A stretch of DNA of 64,000 nt from Siphonodentalium dalli (Eukaryota; Mollusca; Scaphopoda; Gadilida; Siphonodentaliidae). Location of the stretch: positions 60,044,609 through 60,108,608 of the forward strand of contig CP136066.1 in assembly GCA_032622095.1 (NCBI GenBank). Direction: 5' to 3'. The notes beneath the pieces were generated by a model that saw only the letters and a list, made by a program, of their open reading frames with translations, was not told the DNA's origin and made no database searches. Below are positions 1 to 12,594 of the stretch, piece by piece; positions within the stretch are counted from its first letter, which is position 1; every line of letters begins with the position of its first letter. Position numbers and translations under genes: made by a program.

Positions 1-13
1 ATTTACTAATTCT

Positions 14-740
14 CCAACTGATAAGATGGACTAATGGTGAAACTACTGTTCCATATGATATATCGTCTATGTAGTCACTTCAATGATATACAATGCCACA
101 GGGGATGTCCCCTTTATAGTTCGTCCGTATATCCGTTCGCTAAGTGGTACAATTAAAATTGGACGCCATATTGGACGCCATCTTGTAGTTTCATTCTCTT
201 CTAATAGTGAATATTGATGGAAATTCATACCTGTCACTTCGTATGTGTGTTCTACATTAAATAAAACAAAAATACTGCGCACCATGCTATCATTCGTGGT
301 TCCAATCCCAGGCGATAACTTTATTTCAAATTTTATGACATTGGATGGAGGAATAAATTTTTACCTATTATTTTACCAATTGAAAAGATGTATTAATGGT
401 CAAATTAATGTTTGATATGAAATGTTATTCTATGTAGTCATTACAATAATATAGATTTTACCACTGGGGATGTTCCTTTTCTGGATTATTCGTATGTCAC
501 TTCACAAAGTCTTAAAATAAAAACTGACCGCCATATTGGACGCCATCTTGGATTTTGATACTCTTCTAATAGTGAATATTGTTGGAAATTCGCATTTTAC
601 ACTTGCTATGTGTGTTCTACACTAATTAAAATCAAATACTACGCACTATTCTATCATTCTGGGATCCAATCCACGGCGATGGCTATACTCAGCATTTTAT
701 GACATTTGGGGGAGGGTTAAGTTTTTGCCTATTATTGCAA
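14..740. repeat. diverged tandem dimer, period about 363 bp
   Basis: Two consecutive units start near 15 and 378. Shared blocks keep the same order: a 'TCTATGTAGTCA' block, 'GGACGCCATATTGGACGCCATCTTG'-like text, 'CTCTTCTAATAGTGAATATTG', and a 'TTTTATGACATT(T/G)GG' end. The units differ at many positions, so the duplication is old. No coding frame is conserved between them. Confidence 0.75.
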
Positions 741-1234
741 GATTGGTAGGGACAGGATAATAAAGTTTATACCTCTTAGTAGAAAATACTCCAGTCTTTC
801 CAAACATATATGATGTGATAAGCTAGGTCGAGCGTGCTAGTTTTGTACAGAGTTGACGGGCGACAGTTTATCTGAATCGTCATGTTTTTTTGATGCAGAA
901 CGTTACATTCTCTACCATGACGTCGTGAAATCTCAAACAAACCAGGAAAAATAAGAACGTTCCAATCTAGTATCACCATGTACCCAATAATAACAAATAG
1001 AATGTTCTGTTTTTGGTGATGTGCATAACTTTTAACCAATTGTGTATAGCTGGTCAACCGCTGAAAACAGGCTAATTTTTCGGTAGGGTACCTTCACAAA
1101 TAGTCTTACCATACATAGCTGCCACCAATTCCGGCAAGGCCAAGAATCATTTTCATAAATTATATGGATTTACCTTCCAGAAAAAGTTGGTTTCAACTTG
1201 TTCTACCGAGGGCATTTGGCCGCTCCTCTATATA
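741..1234. other. unassigned intergenic DNA
   Basis: I see no gene, RNA or clear repeat here. The open frames are short and show no protein-like composition. Confidence 0.5.
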
Positions 1235-2277
1235 CCCCACGAGGTCAACCTAGAACATTTTACTCGCTCGCTCATCTCCGGTCGGTGTTATTAACCCCAC
1301 AAATGCCGATATTGGCTAAGAGAGCCTGGGTCAGATTGCGAGAACGAAAGTATGATATCGTTTGTCCTCGTTGTTATTTTTACTTTTTAAAAGTAAGATT
1401 CTTTCTATTCCTGTGTGTGTCAATCTCTGAGAAATCATAATGCCGCGCATCAACTCAAACACACACTTAATTGATATGCATGTGCTAACTTATGTCGTTC
1501 TGACAAGCATCGTGATCCCAAATATATTACTATATGCTTCTTGCAAATCATTAAATTCGCACCCACGTGTTGACGAAAATGATATGACATGGGCTTTTCG
1601 AACAAGAATGTGTTCAATTAAAACAATGTCATAAATCGTCATTCCAATATACGTAATAACTACAGATTTAACTTATTATTATTGAACTTTCAGACACTGT
1701 GTCACCCTCTATGGAACTTTACATTCATCTGCATAGTGTACGTGCATCACCGGTTGTATATTATATGCTACATGTATTATAATTCTTTCAACATATTGGG
1801 TTTCTTAGTTTGGTTTACTTTCAAACGTATGTGTGCAATCGTTATAAGTAAATCCCATAACGCCAGGTCAAGAACGGGGTCCGTTGGTAGACATAATCGG
1901 TATTAGTATTATTGGTATTAGTTAAAACCACAATAATAAGAAATCACATTACAATTTTGTTCATATACCAATAATAAATATCGCGTAAATAGCATGTCCC
2001 GCAGCGTCCCGAGCTCTTTTTGTTTATATAGTATTTTACCGGATTTTGAGGGGTTAATAACATCGGCCGTGGACGCGTCAACGAGTCAATATAAATATAT
2101 GGAATTCACGCTCAGGTGTATTGCACTGCCACGCATCACCAAAATATACTGTCCCAAAACACACGAAGACACCCGTAATCACCCGGGCTCTCTTATCCAA
2201 TATCGGTATTTGCGGGGTTAATAACACCGGCCGGAGTCGAGCGAGCGAGTAAAATTTTCTAGGTTGACCTCGTGGGG
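1235..2277. mobile_element. long-TIR DNA element flanked by TA
   Basis: The left arm 1235-1331 (starting CCCCACGAGGTCAACC) is repeated in reverse complement at 2183-2277 (ending GGTTGACCTCGTGGGG), with roughly 88% identity over about 95 bp. TA lies immediately outside both ends (1233-1234 and 2278-2279), which fits a TA-targeting superfamily such as Tc1/mariner or ISL2EU. No transposase frame is visible inside, so it is probably non-autonomous. The superfamily assignment is inference. Confidence 0.65.
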
Positions 2278-2500
2278 TATGTCGCTACGTTATAACGTCG
2301 AGATATAATGTCCACGGGCCCATGGGGGCGCCCGGGCGGTCCAGGGCGGTCCAGGACGGTCCCGGGCGATCCCGGGCTATTTTTGTTTATATAGTATTTT
2401 ACCGGAATTTGAGGGGTTAATAACATCGACCGTGGACGCGTCAACGAGTATATATATGGAATTAACACTCAGGTGTATACTGCACTACCACGCCTAAAAA
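2010..2500 (+). repeat. direct repeat of about 120 bp plus GC-rich short repeat
   Basis: The block at about 2013-2140 ('TTTGTTTATATAGTATTTTA', 'GAGGGGTTAATAACATCG', 'CGTGGACGCGTCAACGAGT', then 'CTCAGGTGTAT') recurs at about 2380-2500. The first copy lies inside the TIR element and the second outside it. Between them, 2308-2376 is a GC-rich run of imperfect GGGCGGTCCA-type units. Confidence 0.7.
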
Positions 2501-2860
2501 CATTTGGGTCGAGTTCGTAAAAGTGGTACGAAAAAGTGTCCGACCTGTGCGCGGTCCGATTTTTTTGGGAGAATGTGGCAAATGACGCCAAATTCTCAAG
2601 TGGCCAGCTGGGCGGAACATTTTGGGCCGAAAAGTTTTTGGGTCGAGTTCGTAAAAGTGGTCCGAAAAAGTGTCCGACCTGTGCTCGGTCCGATTTTTTG
2701 GGGAAAATGTGGCAAATGACCACGGCAACGTACTTATTGAAAAATAACAAAAAAGTGTCCAACCTGTGCTCCGTCGGATTTCTTGGGGAAAATAGTGGCA
2801 ACTGACCACGGGAACATAAAAAAACAAAGATTTTGGCCGAAACAATTTGGGTCGAAAAGT
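2490..2860 (+). repeat. 133-bp tandem repeat family, copy 1
   Basis: Units start with 'GGGTCGAGTTCGTAAAAGTGG' at about 2504 and 2640 and include 'AAGTGTCCGACCTGTGC', 'GTGGCAAATGAC' and 'CAAGTGGCCAGC'. A third, shorter partial unit follows. The same family occurs in reverse orientation at about 22255-22735. Short ORFs on both strands follow from the repeat and are not genes. Confidence 0.8.
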
Positions 2861-2883
2861 CCGAATTATTTTAGCTGTAATGG

Positions 2884-4280
2884 CAGGGGGGGTCGGAAAA
2901 AAATTCCAGGCACGTATGATGGGGTGGGTGGGTGTCTCTTGGGTCCAAAAAGCAGTTTTTTCCATATGCCAAATTTGTTTTCCATTCCTGCTATTGAGTC
3001 TTATTTTGATGTGTTTTGAACAGAAACGGGTCATATATAGTTAATAGTAATGCTATACTACATATTGAGGTTATCAAACGTTGGATCAGTTGCACAATTG
3101 CCAACAATAACCCAAATTCAACTTGATAGAACTAGAAACTGCGCTATTGGAAAAATAAAATTTAATCAGGATTCCATCTACTGATGCAACAACATAAGAA
3201 TAACTATGCAGAACTCAGCTGAAAATAAGTAATAAAATGAAAGAACACTTGACCATATGTGACATGGAAATAAAGATATAATAAATAATGGAATAAAACA
3301 GACTTTTGACAACGTAAAACATAAAATCTTAACAAATAAATTGAAGGCCAGCCGAGCCAGCTTGAACAATTTCACATTGTTTTCCATGTTAATGTGGATC
3401 AGCTTGTAATGTTAATCACAGTAACGAAGATTTTATCGTCACTGATATCGTGAGCAAACAAAGAAGTGAGATTGGGCTATCCATCCATATTATTCCCAAT
3501 TATTACGAAGCCTATTACTTCAGGCAGTGGCTACCAGCCTGTCATTACACGCTATAACATGTTTCCTCAGTTCTGGTTTCTGAGATGCACCTAGAAGTCT
3601 TTAGAGTCGCGCGGGTATATCATGGTTATGTTTGGTATTAGCATTATTCTTCAAACTGGGATTAACTGGGATGAACAGTTGTATTCACACATGTTTTGAT
3701 AAACAATTTGATTATCCATTATTCTGCTGTGGTTATGGAGTCGATTAATTAGGCATTACTGTATATCACATAGCAAATATCAAAATATCAAATAATCTGA
3801 AATTTGTTGTACCGGTACCATCTATTATGTATAGAATACTCAAATGTGATTATGTGACTAGATCATGTGACTATATATTATGAAAATGAATATTAATAAA
3901 AACTTTGGCACTCTGCCTATATATCCCTAGAAATGTGATTATGTTGACACATTTCTTGATTAATGACACTTATATGATAAATTCAAATAGTATCGTTATC
4001 TCATTATGCACTGTTCTATTCAAATATCGCGCAATAAATTATGATAATGCAAGATAATCAGCTATTTTGTTGCTCAATTGATAATTTTCTCAAATTTAGG
4101 GGGTGGGTGTCCGAAAATGACCGGAAAAAACTTCCTGAAACGGAAAAAAAGGGTGGGTGTCCAAAATTGCCTGGTAAAAAAGGCCGGAAACGGAAGAAAT
4201 TGGGTGGGTGGGTCCCCCGAGGCCGGAAAAAATTAAAATGATCATACGTGCCTGGAAATTTTATCCGACCCCCCCCCCTG
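2884..4280. mobile_element. hAT-like non-autonomous element
   Basis: The ends are inverted: CAGGGGGGGTCGG at 2884 and CCGACCCCCCCCCCTG ending at 4280. The inverted match extends about 37 bp and includes CCAGGCACGTATGAT. GTAATGG directly flanks both ends (2877-2883 and 4281-4287), a perfect 7-bp target duplication. CAGGGG ends are characteristic of hAT elements, whose duplications are usually 8 bp, so the family call is inference. The internal 1.3 kb has no transposase. G-rich 'GGGTGGGTGGGT' motifs sit near both ends. Confidence 0.7.
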
Positions 4281-4287
4281 GTAATGG

Positions 4288-4515
4288 TGGAGGAAAGACC
4301 GCTTATTAATTAATTCAGAACGTCATCGGAGGCAGAACTTTTACGATGTATATTCGGGTCCTAATCACTCTTCCCATTCGGAATATGCGATAAAAAATAA
4401 TAGGACCTCGGTTTATTCATCCTGGTGTATAGCGTGTCCCTATATACTCAGAATATGGCAGTATTGTGCCAACCCTTGAATTTACTGGTGGCTTGGAGAG
4501 TATATACATGTCTAC
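4288..4515 (+). repeat. copy of the 60-61.5 kb repeat family
   Basis: The segment 'GGAGGAAAGACCGCTTATTAATTAATT' matches the reverse complement of 61433-61460. The stretch 'CACTCTTCCCATTCGGAATATG' to 'GGTTTATTCATC' matches the reverse complement of about 60205-60280. It is therefore a shortened, inverted copy of the repeat region near 60 kb. Confidence 0.65.
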
Positions 4516-7500
4516 TGTATATCCCATTATATATCCAACTAGAAGGTGACCCGACTTCGTCCGGGCTTTGACCTTGAATTGTCTATTTTGAAGGCCAGGG
4601 TCAAGTGGGGTCACGATTTGACCCGTCCAAAACACTGCCCGAACAAAAGTACCCGACAAAAGTACCCGTCGAAATCCACCCGGTTTTACTCGATTTGACC
4701 TTGAATTGATCATTTTGAAGGTCTGGGTCAGGTCGGGGTCACGATTTGACCCGTCCAAAACACCCAGTGGACAAAAGTAAAATAAAATTTCGTCGAAATA
4801 CCATCAAAATTGGCGATTTGACCTTGAATTGACCCGATTTCAAGGTCAATGTCACGTCGCACGGGCAAATGAATATACTTATGAGACTCCCCATACGAAA
4901 GTACCCCCACATACCAAGTTTCATCGAAATCCCGTGCTATTCGGGCGTTTGACCTTGAAATGACCCGATTTCAAGGTCAATGTCACGTCGCACGGGCAAA
5001 TTAATATGCTTATGAGACTCCCCATACGAAAGTACCCCCACATACCAAGTTTCATCGAAATCCCGTGATATTCGGGCGTTTGACCTTGAAATGACCCGAT
5101 TTCAAGGTCAATGTCACGTCGCACGGGCAAATTAATAGGTTTATGCCACTCCCGGCCGAAAACACACCCACATACCAAGTTTCATCGAAATCCCGTGATA
5201 TTCGGGCGTTTGACCTTGAAATTACCCGATTTCACAGTCAATGTCACGTCGCACGGGCAAATTAATAGGCCCATGTCACTCCCCGGCCGAAAATACCCAC
5301 ACATACCAAGTTTCATCGAAATCGGCTCGGCCGTTTTTGAGTCCATCGATTACAGACAGACACACACACAGACACACACACACACAGATCTTCCAAAATA
5401 TATAATAGACTAGAAGGTGACCCTACTTCGTCCGGGCTTTGACCTTGAATTGACCATTTTGAAGGTCAAGGTCAGGTGGGGTCAAACACCAACACCCCAA
5501 AAATGGTGGAAATCGGCCCAGCGGATACCGGGAAATCGGTCCAGCGGATACCGAGATACCCTATGCATAAAATTTCGTCCGTAAAAATCCGCCAGTTTAA
5601 CCAGATTTGATTTCCACTCAAGTATATAAACGCGCCTCATAAACACACGCTCATTAATTATCAAGTTTCATCGTAAAGATAAATTCCCATCGGTGCCCGA
5701 GATATCGCCAAGACGTCTGAAACAGTCAAATGCATCGGCCGGTTAAGCGTTAACGTGATCTAACGTTATGACCTCTAACGACGTCATAGAAGTTACGCAT
5801 TGTTTTTATCCTGATGGAAGATAGTACCACTTCTTCTTGATAATTGAGGCAGATAACTAAAACGGATACATACACATTATATATCGTTGGAAAGAGGAAA
5901 CACGAAAGATTCTCACAGTGTCATTATTATGACTGGCATTTTATTATTCGCGCTGTTTCGAATCGATTTGTAAGCACCGAACTCAAATGAAAGTCCCGTA
6001 ACACAGCGTAAAAACAGATTTGACCTCGGCACGTGAAAAGATTACCTTGGATCTGAAAATCAATAGGCCTATGTCACCCCCCGGCCGAAAATACCCCCAC
6101 ATACCAAGTTTCATCGAAATCGGGTCGGTCGTTTTCGAGTTCATCGATTACACACACACACACACACCCTCACACACACAAACAGATCTTCCAAAATATA
6201 TAATAGACTAGAAGGTGACCCGACTTCGTCCGGGCTATTCAAAAACCAAATTTCAAGTCGATTGCTTCACCCGTTTCCGAGATCTGGTCTGCGCATGCGC
6301 GAAGATGGCGTCGCACGGGCTCGGCGACCCGATAAAATTCGTATCCGGGGCAAGATACATTCACATAACAAATTTCAAGTCGATAGCTCCACCCGTTTGC
6401 GATATATATAGCCCAATGTCATTTGCGGATACCTCGGCCGGTGATGAGTTAACGCGACATCGGCCGGTTAAGAGTTAACGCGATCACGTCACGATATGTT
6501 GATGGCGTAATATATTTACGCAATGATTTTCGATGAGCGAAGCATGGTCCTGCGTTCTTCCCGACAATTAAGGTAGAAACTTTAAACGTACACAGGCGTG
6601 TGATACATCATTGGAAAGATGAAGCGCCACAGATTCTAACCGTGCAAATTATATGACTGGCAATTTATTATTCGCGCTATATCGAATCGATTTGTGAGCA
6701 CCGAACTGAAATATATTAGCGCAAAACGGCGTAAAAACAGATTTGACCTCGGCACGTGAAAAGTTGACATCGGATCTGAAAATCAATAGGCCTATGTTAC
6801 TCCTGACCCGAAAATACCCCCACATACCAAGTTTCATCGAAATTGGCTGGGCCATTTTCGAGTCCATCGATTACACACACACAGACAAATACACACACAC
6901 ACACACACAGATCTTTCAAAATATATAATAGACTAGAAGGTGACCCGACTTCGTCCGGGCTATTAAAAAACCAAATTTCAAGTCGATTGCTCCACCCGTT
7001 TCCTTGATCTGGTCTGCGCATGCGCGAAGCTGGTGTCGCACGTGCTCGGCGACCCGATAAAATTCGTATCCGGGGCAAGATACATCCACATACCAAATTT
7101 CAAGTCGATAGCTACACCCGTTTTCGAGATATATAGCCCAATGTCATTTGCGGATACCTCGGCCGGTGATGAGTTAACGCGACACAGTCAAATGCATCGG
7201 CAGGGTGAGAGTTAACGTAATCTAACTTTATGACCTCTGACGACGTCATAGAAGTTACGCATTGATTTTATCCTGATAAAAGAGTCGTACCACTTGTCCC
7301 TAATAATTGAGGCAGATAACTAAAACGGATACATACATATTATATATCGTTGGAAAGATGAAGCCACACAGATTCTAACCGTGCAAATTATATGACTGGC
7401 AATTTATTATTCGCGCTATATCGTATCGATTTGTGAGCACCGAACTGAAATATATTAGCGCAAAACGGCGTAAAAATAGATTTGACCTCCGCACGTGAAA

Positions 7501-7676
7501 AGTTGACCTCGCACGGACAAATAAATATGCCTATGTTCGTCTCCGGCCGAAAATACCCTAAAATACCAAATTTCATCGAAATTGGCTTAGTCGTTTTGGA
7601 GTCCATCGATTTCAAACACACAAACAAACACATACACACACACACAGATCTTTCAAAATATATAATAGATAAATAT
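4516..7676 (-). mobile_element. Helitron-like element array, minus orientation
   Basis: Read on the minus strand, units begin TCTATTATATATTTTGG, pass a (TG)n tract and end in a short hairpin plus CTAG. Ends lie at CTAG 4539-4542, 5410-5413, 6208-6211 and 6933-6936, each followed on the plus strand by a version of CCCGACTTCGTCCGGG. Adjacent units join directly, 3' CTAG to 5' TC. Internal text is shared with 23.5-25.4 kb. Within it, 4790-5330 holds a roughly 130-bp tandem repeat (units at 4921, 5052, 5182 and 5312). TC...hairpin-CTAG is the canonical Helitron end structure. No Rep/helicase is present, so this is non-autonomous. Confidence 0.65.
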
Positions 7677-8182
7677 ATACAAAATACTACATGTACTCCT
7701 TACATCGCAGCATGGACATCATGTTGCTCAGCTTGGTAATGTTATGGCGAACTGGGTCATATCTGTCGCCCTACAAATACGAATATTGCCCATTCAAATT
7801 CAGACAAGAGCCGATTTGTGAATTACGGACATAAATGTCTTATAAAGTTTGTCAGGTACTGTACGATGACGGTGGTTTATATATGGAGTTGAGTGATTTG
7901 TGGGTGGAATAATTCAACTGCACGATACATATCTGACGCCCGACAGACACTGATATACATCATTACTGCTTGAGCAGACAAGAAGGAAATATGTTTGAGT
8001 CACGTTCTGTACCGAACCCAGTGTTTACACTTTTGTAAATCTATCGGTACGCACGGACGGACATGCTGATTCCTATATTCCTCCCATATCTATCGAGACG
8101 ACCCCCCCCCCCCATAAAGTGAAATACCCACAGTTTTGGTTACACTCAAGATTATATCATATATTGTTATTGGTGAAACGAT
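7677..8182. other. unassigned DNA with a poly-C run
   Basis: I see no gene or recognised repeat. A C run lies at about 8102-8113, and the start is AT-rich microsatellite-like flank of the preceding array. Confidence 0.5.
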
Positions 8183-9095
8183 GTTATACATCTGAATTGC
8201 CATGTGTGTGTAATTGTATTTTATGTTCATTTTGTAATACGATTATATGGGGGGAGAGACCCTTTGTAAGTTGCAAAACTTGTGTCTCAATCCCGTTGCG
8301 TCATTATTATGCAAAAAAATATGTTTACACTAAGAATTAGGGAATGCCCAATATCGTGTACATCATCTCGTTGTTAGCATTGGTAAACGCCTCGAATATA
8401 TAAGCGACTTGCCAATCTCGACCGGAAGCGCCGCCATTGTGATATGACGTATTTGTCCCTCATGTTTTCCCAGTGTCGTTATCTTGTTTTCGATTCGCGA
8501 TGCCTGCGTTTCTGTTAGATCTTATTTGTCTCTGGTCCCTGTGTGTTAACAATAATTTTGTGGTTATTTTAATCTATAGTACAACAGAGTAAAAGGTTTT
8601 TTTTTAGACAGGAATATAATAATAACTAATATATACGGTAGAAAAATGTACGATTGTCGTGCATGTGCTGAATATATTTATCTCTATCTTATAGAATATA
8701 GGAATGGTCGACAACTATTAGACCATGTCGTTAATTTCTACTCTGGCTACGCACGTAGAGATTATATATTCCACCCGTTTAAAATATGGGAACTTTGTTA
8801 TGTTCTGGTGGGGAACTTCATAGCATTCAACACACAAAGCAGGGAATATATGTCTTTGTTAGTATACATGTTCCATGATGATCTATTTCACAGTAGGGAT
8901 CATGGTATCAATTTCAGATTACATGATTTGTTTGCCACGTTTGTGAGTCGATATCGCAATAAACATTGCATTGATTAGCCGGAAGAAATTCCACGACTGC
9001 AAGGGGTGCAAATCAGACTTGGCTCAACAATTTGACATAGTCCATGCATGCAATCTCGAGCTGGGACATATAGTTACTGTAGAATACCGGTACAT
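8183..9095 (+). repeat. 0.9-kb duplicated block, copy A, with promoter-like cluster
   Basis: Almost identical to 10239-11146, with a few substitutions and short indels over more than 900 bp. It holds an ACCGGAAGCGCCGCCATTGT / TGACGTA cluster at 8421-8451 (ETS-, YY1- and CRE-like). A 110-codon open frame at 8646-8978 is broken in copy B by a short deletion, which argues against a conserved protein. A third, inverted and more diverged copy is split around 19390-21455. Confidence 0.8.
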
Positions 9096-10238
9096 ACTCT
9101 CTGTAACCTTTGCTCTGTTCGCTTCAACAGTGAGATAACGCATATCATGTTCTAGTGTCAATCGGACACATTGATTCATGCACGAAACATATACTGGGAT
9201 TTCATAACGAACAGATTCGGAATTCCAATATACATGTTCAAGACTTCGCTTACCGTTGACGACTTGTGTGGCATGCTTTTAGGGTCAAGATGTATCATAT
9301 TAAATATATCGGATTTTCCTCTGGATTTCATCGTCGAGTCGACCGCAACATTCCTTCTGCATGCGAGCAAGGCTGTCAACGTTCTACGATCTACACCCGA
9401 TGGTCTCGGCTGATGGACAATTCGAAGCTATCTATAAATAATTTGTTTGTGCCATAATGATTCACACAAGAAACCTCTGTATATATACACACGTACATTG
9501 TGGTCGATAGTTCAAAGATAATTAATGCACGATCACCAGCAATCGGCAACACGCCTATTGTAACATCAAAACTGTTTTCATTCAGAGGGGCCATTTGCAT
9601 GTTACATAGTATCAATCATACACGCACATTCACATTATACCTGACGTATGTCTTAAATGGGCCATTTTCATGCTACTTTCTGAAATCTTTGTCTAATTTC
9701 ACTCGATACGGTGGTATGACGAAACACATTCTCAAATTCTTATACTCAACTTTGATATCCAGTTAATATTTTATTTGTAAGTTTTATTTCGCTCGATCAC
9801 ACGCATGTGATATTGCTAATTTATTTCCAGAAACGCTCGTCAACTTTCACTCGACAAGTTAATATGACGACTCACATTCGAAAGTTCCAATACTCAACTT
9901 TGATCTGCAATAAATATTTTATTTGGAAATTTTATTTCTCTAAATCACACGCATGTGATATTGCTAATCAGGTTTTTTTTTTTTTTTTATTAAATTATTT
10001 TTAATTTTGTTTGTTTGTTTGTTTGTTGAAAACCGGCATTTCTATATTAGATTATCACCGACCTCCTTAACACATGGACTTTGAAAATATCAGACATGGC
10101 CGCATGCGTGTGACATGGCATATACACTGTTATATTAATATTGTGACTAGTATAACATTTGCATGCATATTTATGTAACTTGTATATAATTGTCATTTGT
10201 ATATATGCTCTCCTAAATTGAGGAGGTTAACAATAAAC
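9096..10238. other. spacer with internal 147-bp duplication
   Basis: About 9684-9830 is repeated at about 9834-9974. Both share 'TTTCACTCGA', 'CTCAACTTTGATAT/TGC', 'TATTTTATTTG' and 'TCACACGCATGTGATATTGCTAAT'. It is followed by a T-run (9972-9989) and (GTTT)n. AATAAA occurs at about 10232, just before copy B of the block. No gene is supported. Confidence 0.55.
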
Positions 10239-11146
10239 TTATACATCTGAATTGCCATGTGTGTGTAATTGTATTTTATGTTCATTTTGTAATACGATTA
10301 TATGGGGGGAGAGACCCTTTGTAAGTTGCAAAACTTGTGTCTCAATCACGTTGCGTCATTATTATGCAAAAAAATACGTTTACACTAAGAATTAGGGAAT
10401 GCCCAATATCGTGTACATCATCTCGTTGTTTGCATTGGTAAACGCCTCGAATATATAAGCGACTTGCCAATCTCGACCGGAAGAGCCGCCATTGTGATAT
10501 GACGTATTTGTCCCTCATGTTTCCCAGTGTCGTTATCTTGTTTTCGATTCGCGATGCCTGCGTTTCTGTTAGATCTTATTTGTCTCTGGTCCCTGTGTGT
10601 TAACAATAATTTTGTGGTTATTTTAATCTATAGTACAACAGAGTAAAAGGTTTTTTTTTAGACAGGAATATAATAATAACTAATATACGGTAGAAAAATG
10701 TACGATTGTCGTGCATGTGCTGAATATATTTATCTCTATCTTATAGAATATAGGAATGGTCGACACCTATTAGACCATGTCGTTAATTTCTACTCTGGCT
10801 ACGCACGTAGAGATATATATTCCACCCGTTTAAAATATTGGAACTTTGTTATGTTCTGGTGGGGAACTTCATAGCATTCAACACACAAAGCAGGGAATAT
10901 ATGTCTTTGTTAGTATACATGTTCCATGATGATCTATTTCACAGTAGGGACCATGGTATCAATTTCAGATTACATGATTTGTTTGCCACGTTTGTGAGTC
11001 GATATCGCAATAAACATTGCATTGATTAGCCGGAAGAAATTCCACGACTGCAAGGGGAGCAAATCAGACTTGGCTCAACAATTTGACATAGTCCATGCAT
11101 GCAATCTCGAGCTGGGACATATAGTTACTGTATAATACCGGTACAT
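10239..11146 (+). repeat. 0.9-kb duplicated block, copy B
   Basis: Direct duplicate of 8183-9095. The alignment starts at TTATACATCTGAATTGCC and ends at ATACCGGTACAT in both copies, so the boundaries are sharp. The promoter-like cluster recurs at 10476-10506. The open frame of copy A is interrupted here. Confidence 0.8.
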
Positions 11147-12594
11147 TATTATTACCGAGGAACAGGTATTACCTGATAAATATATTATAGCTGCAATGTT
11201 TTTGTCAATGTTATAAACTTCCCGGGCAGAACATGAACGTGATTTGAACTGGTGAATTATTATCTATACGTACGTAGTCAGAGTAGAGATTCATGACATG
11301 CAATGATCTAGCAAAATATATAACCTCCCTGACAAGAGGGGGGGTCTGCAGATTGTTTTTTCTCCAGACACAAGATGGGTGGGTGGGTGTGTCAGGGCCG
11401 GAAAAGGTGAGTGATGCAATTTTGTTTTTACGCTGAAATTTACTCATGCTGTCCTTTATTAACCGTATATGGAATATATACATGAATATATACATATCAT
11501 TTAGAGCATATTTAACTGCATGTCGGGGGGGGGGTCTATACATGGTCTTAGGATCTAATAGCGTTACAAATACAAGCATTCTGGCAGATATAACTCGAAT
11601 TGCCAATGGAATTCACATCAGATTCATTCCTTTGGTGTGAATTAAGTAATATTGTGTGTATTGTGGTGTGGTGATTGATTGGAGGTCCAGTGCCAGTCAG
11701 TATGCGGCTATAAACTATGGTTTGGTGTCTGGAAGGACGAGTTGGCACTACATGGATTAAACCCCATGTTTACATTTTGCATTATAAATATAATTACTCC
11801 GTCTGTATATAGTATATACGTCTGTCACTCACACTGGGATAACAATTTTACGGGGCTAAAGCCATATTATGGCTGAAGAGTCACTCTCACCAAATAAGCT
11901 GCTGAAAGGTACACATGGTTTGTAAATGTGCTGAAAGGTACACAAGGGTACACAGGGTTTCTGGTCGGCACTAACACCGTTCATTAAACTGTGTTTCTGA
12001 AAGTCTGGCAGCCATCATCTATTCAGTTAATTGTTTTCAATTGATTTCAATGATCATTGGAACGTAAACAATTATTCTCTAACAGAACTCATGACGGTCA
12101 TGAAAACTAAACGTTATTTAGAACGAGATTTAAAACACATGTGTACCGAGGACTAATAAAGGACCCACATGGAGTTAAATGTGTTCTAAATGATATAGAT
12201 ATGAGTCTATATAAGAATAATAAAGGACATTTTCAAAACCTGTGTACACTAATTCAGCACCTTTTTGTGAGAGTTAACCCATTCAGCCATATTATGCCCA
12301 TAAGGTTCCATGACAATGATAACTGAATCAGGTCATACCTTTATTATTAATTAAAAAAACAAATTATATCACAAGTTAAAAATATGTAAGAACAATTTAG
12401 TTGGGTAAGCTATATATCTATTCATTATAGAGGTATTAATTTGACTCCTTCATTCGCCGCCACATATAACTTACTCAATATAACCTTCACTTATTCTGAC
12501 TCATGTTTGAATTTTCGATCTGCCCGATAATTTTCTCATGAATGCTGTACGATATTGAGTTTTAATGAGGTAAAATCTCCAACTAACCCCGAAA
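11147..12594. repeat. dispersed repeat fragments around the LINE
   Basis: About 11360-11470 is the inverted counterpart of about 19110-19245 ('AATAAAGGACA', 'TTTTCCGGCCC', 'GACACACCCA', 'CTTGTGTCTGG'). About 12165-12235 is a direct counterpart of 19076-19140 ('TGGAGTTAAATGTGTTCTAAAT', 'GAGTCTATATAAGA'). A four-run G motif lies at 11377-11397. I found no coding exon. Confidence 0.55.

Noticed and set aside
2462-3044. Several ORFs of 65-190 codons on both strands
   Set aside because: They arise from the 133-bp repeat and mirror each other on opposite strands, without motifs.
8646-8978. 110-codon ORF in duplicated block A
   Set aside because: Broken in the near-identical block B and absent from copy C; no domain recognised.
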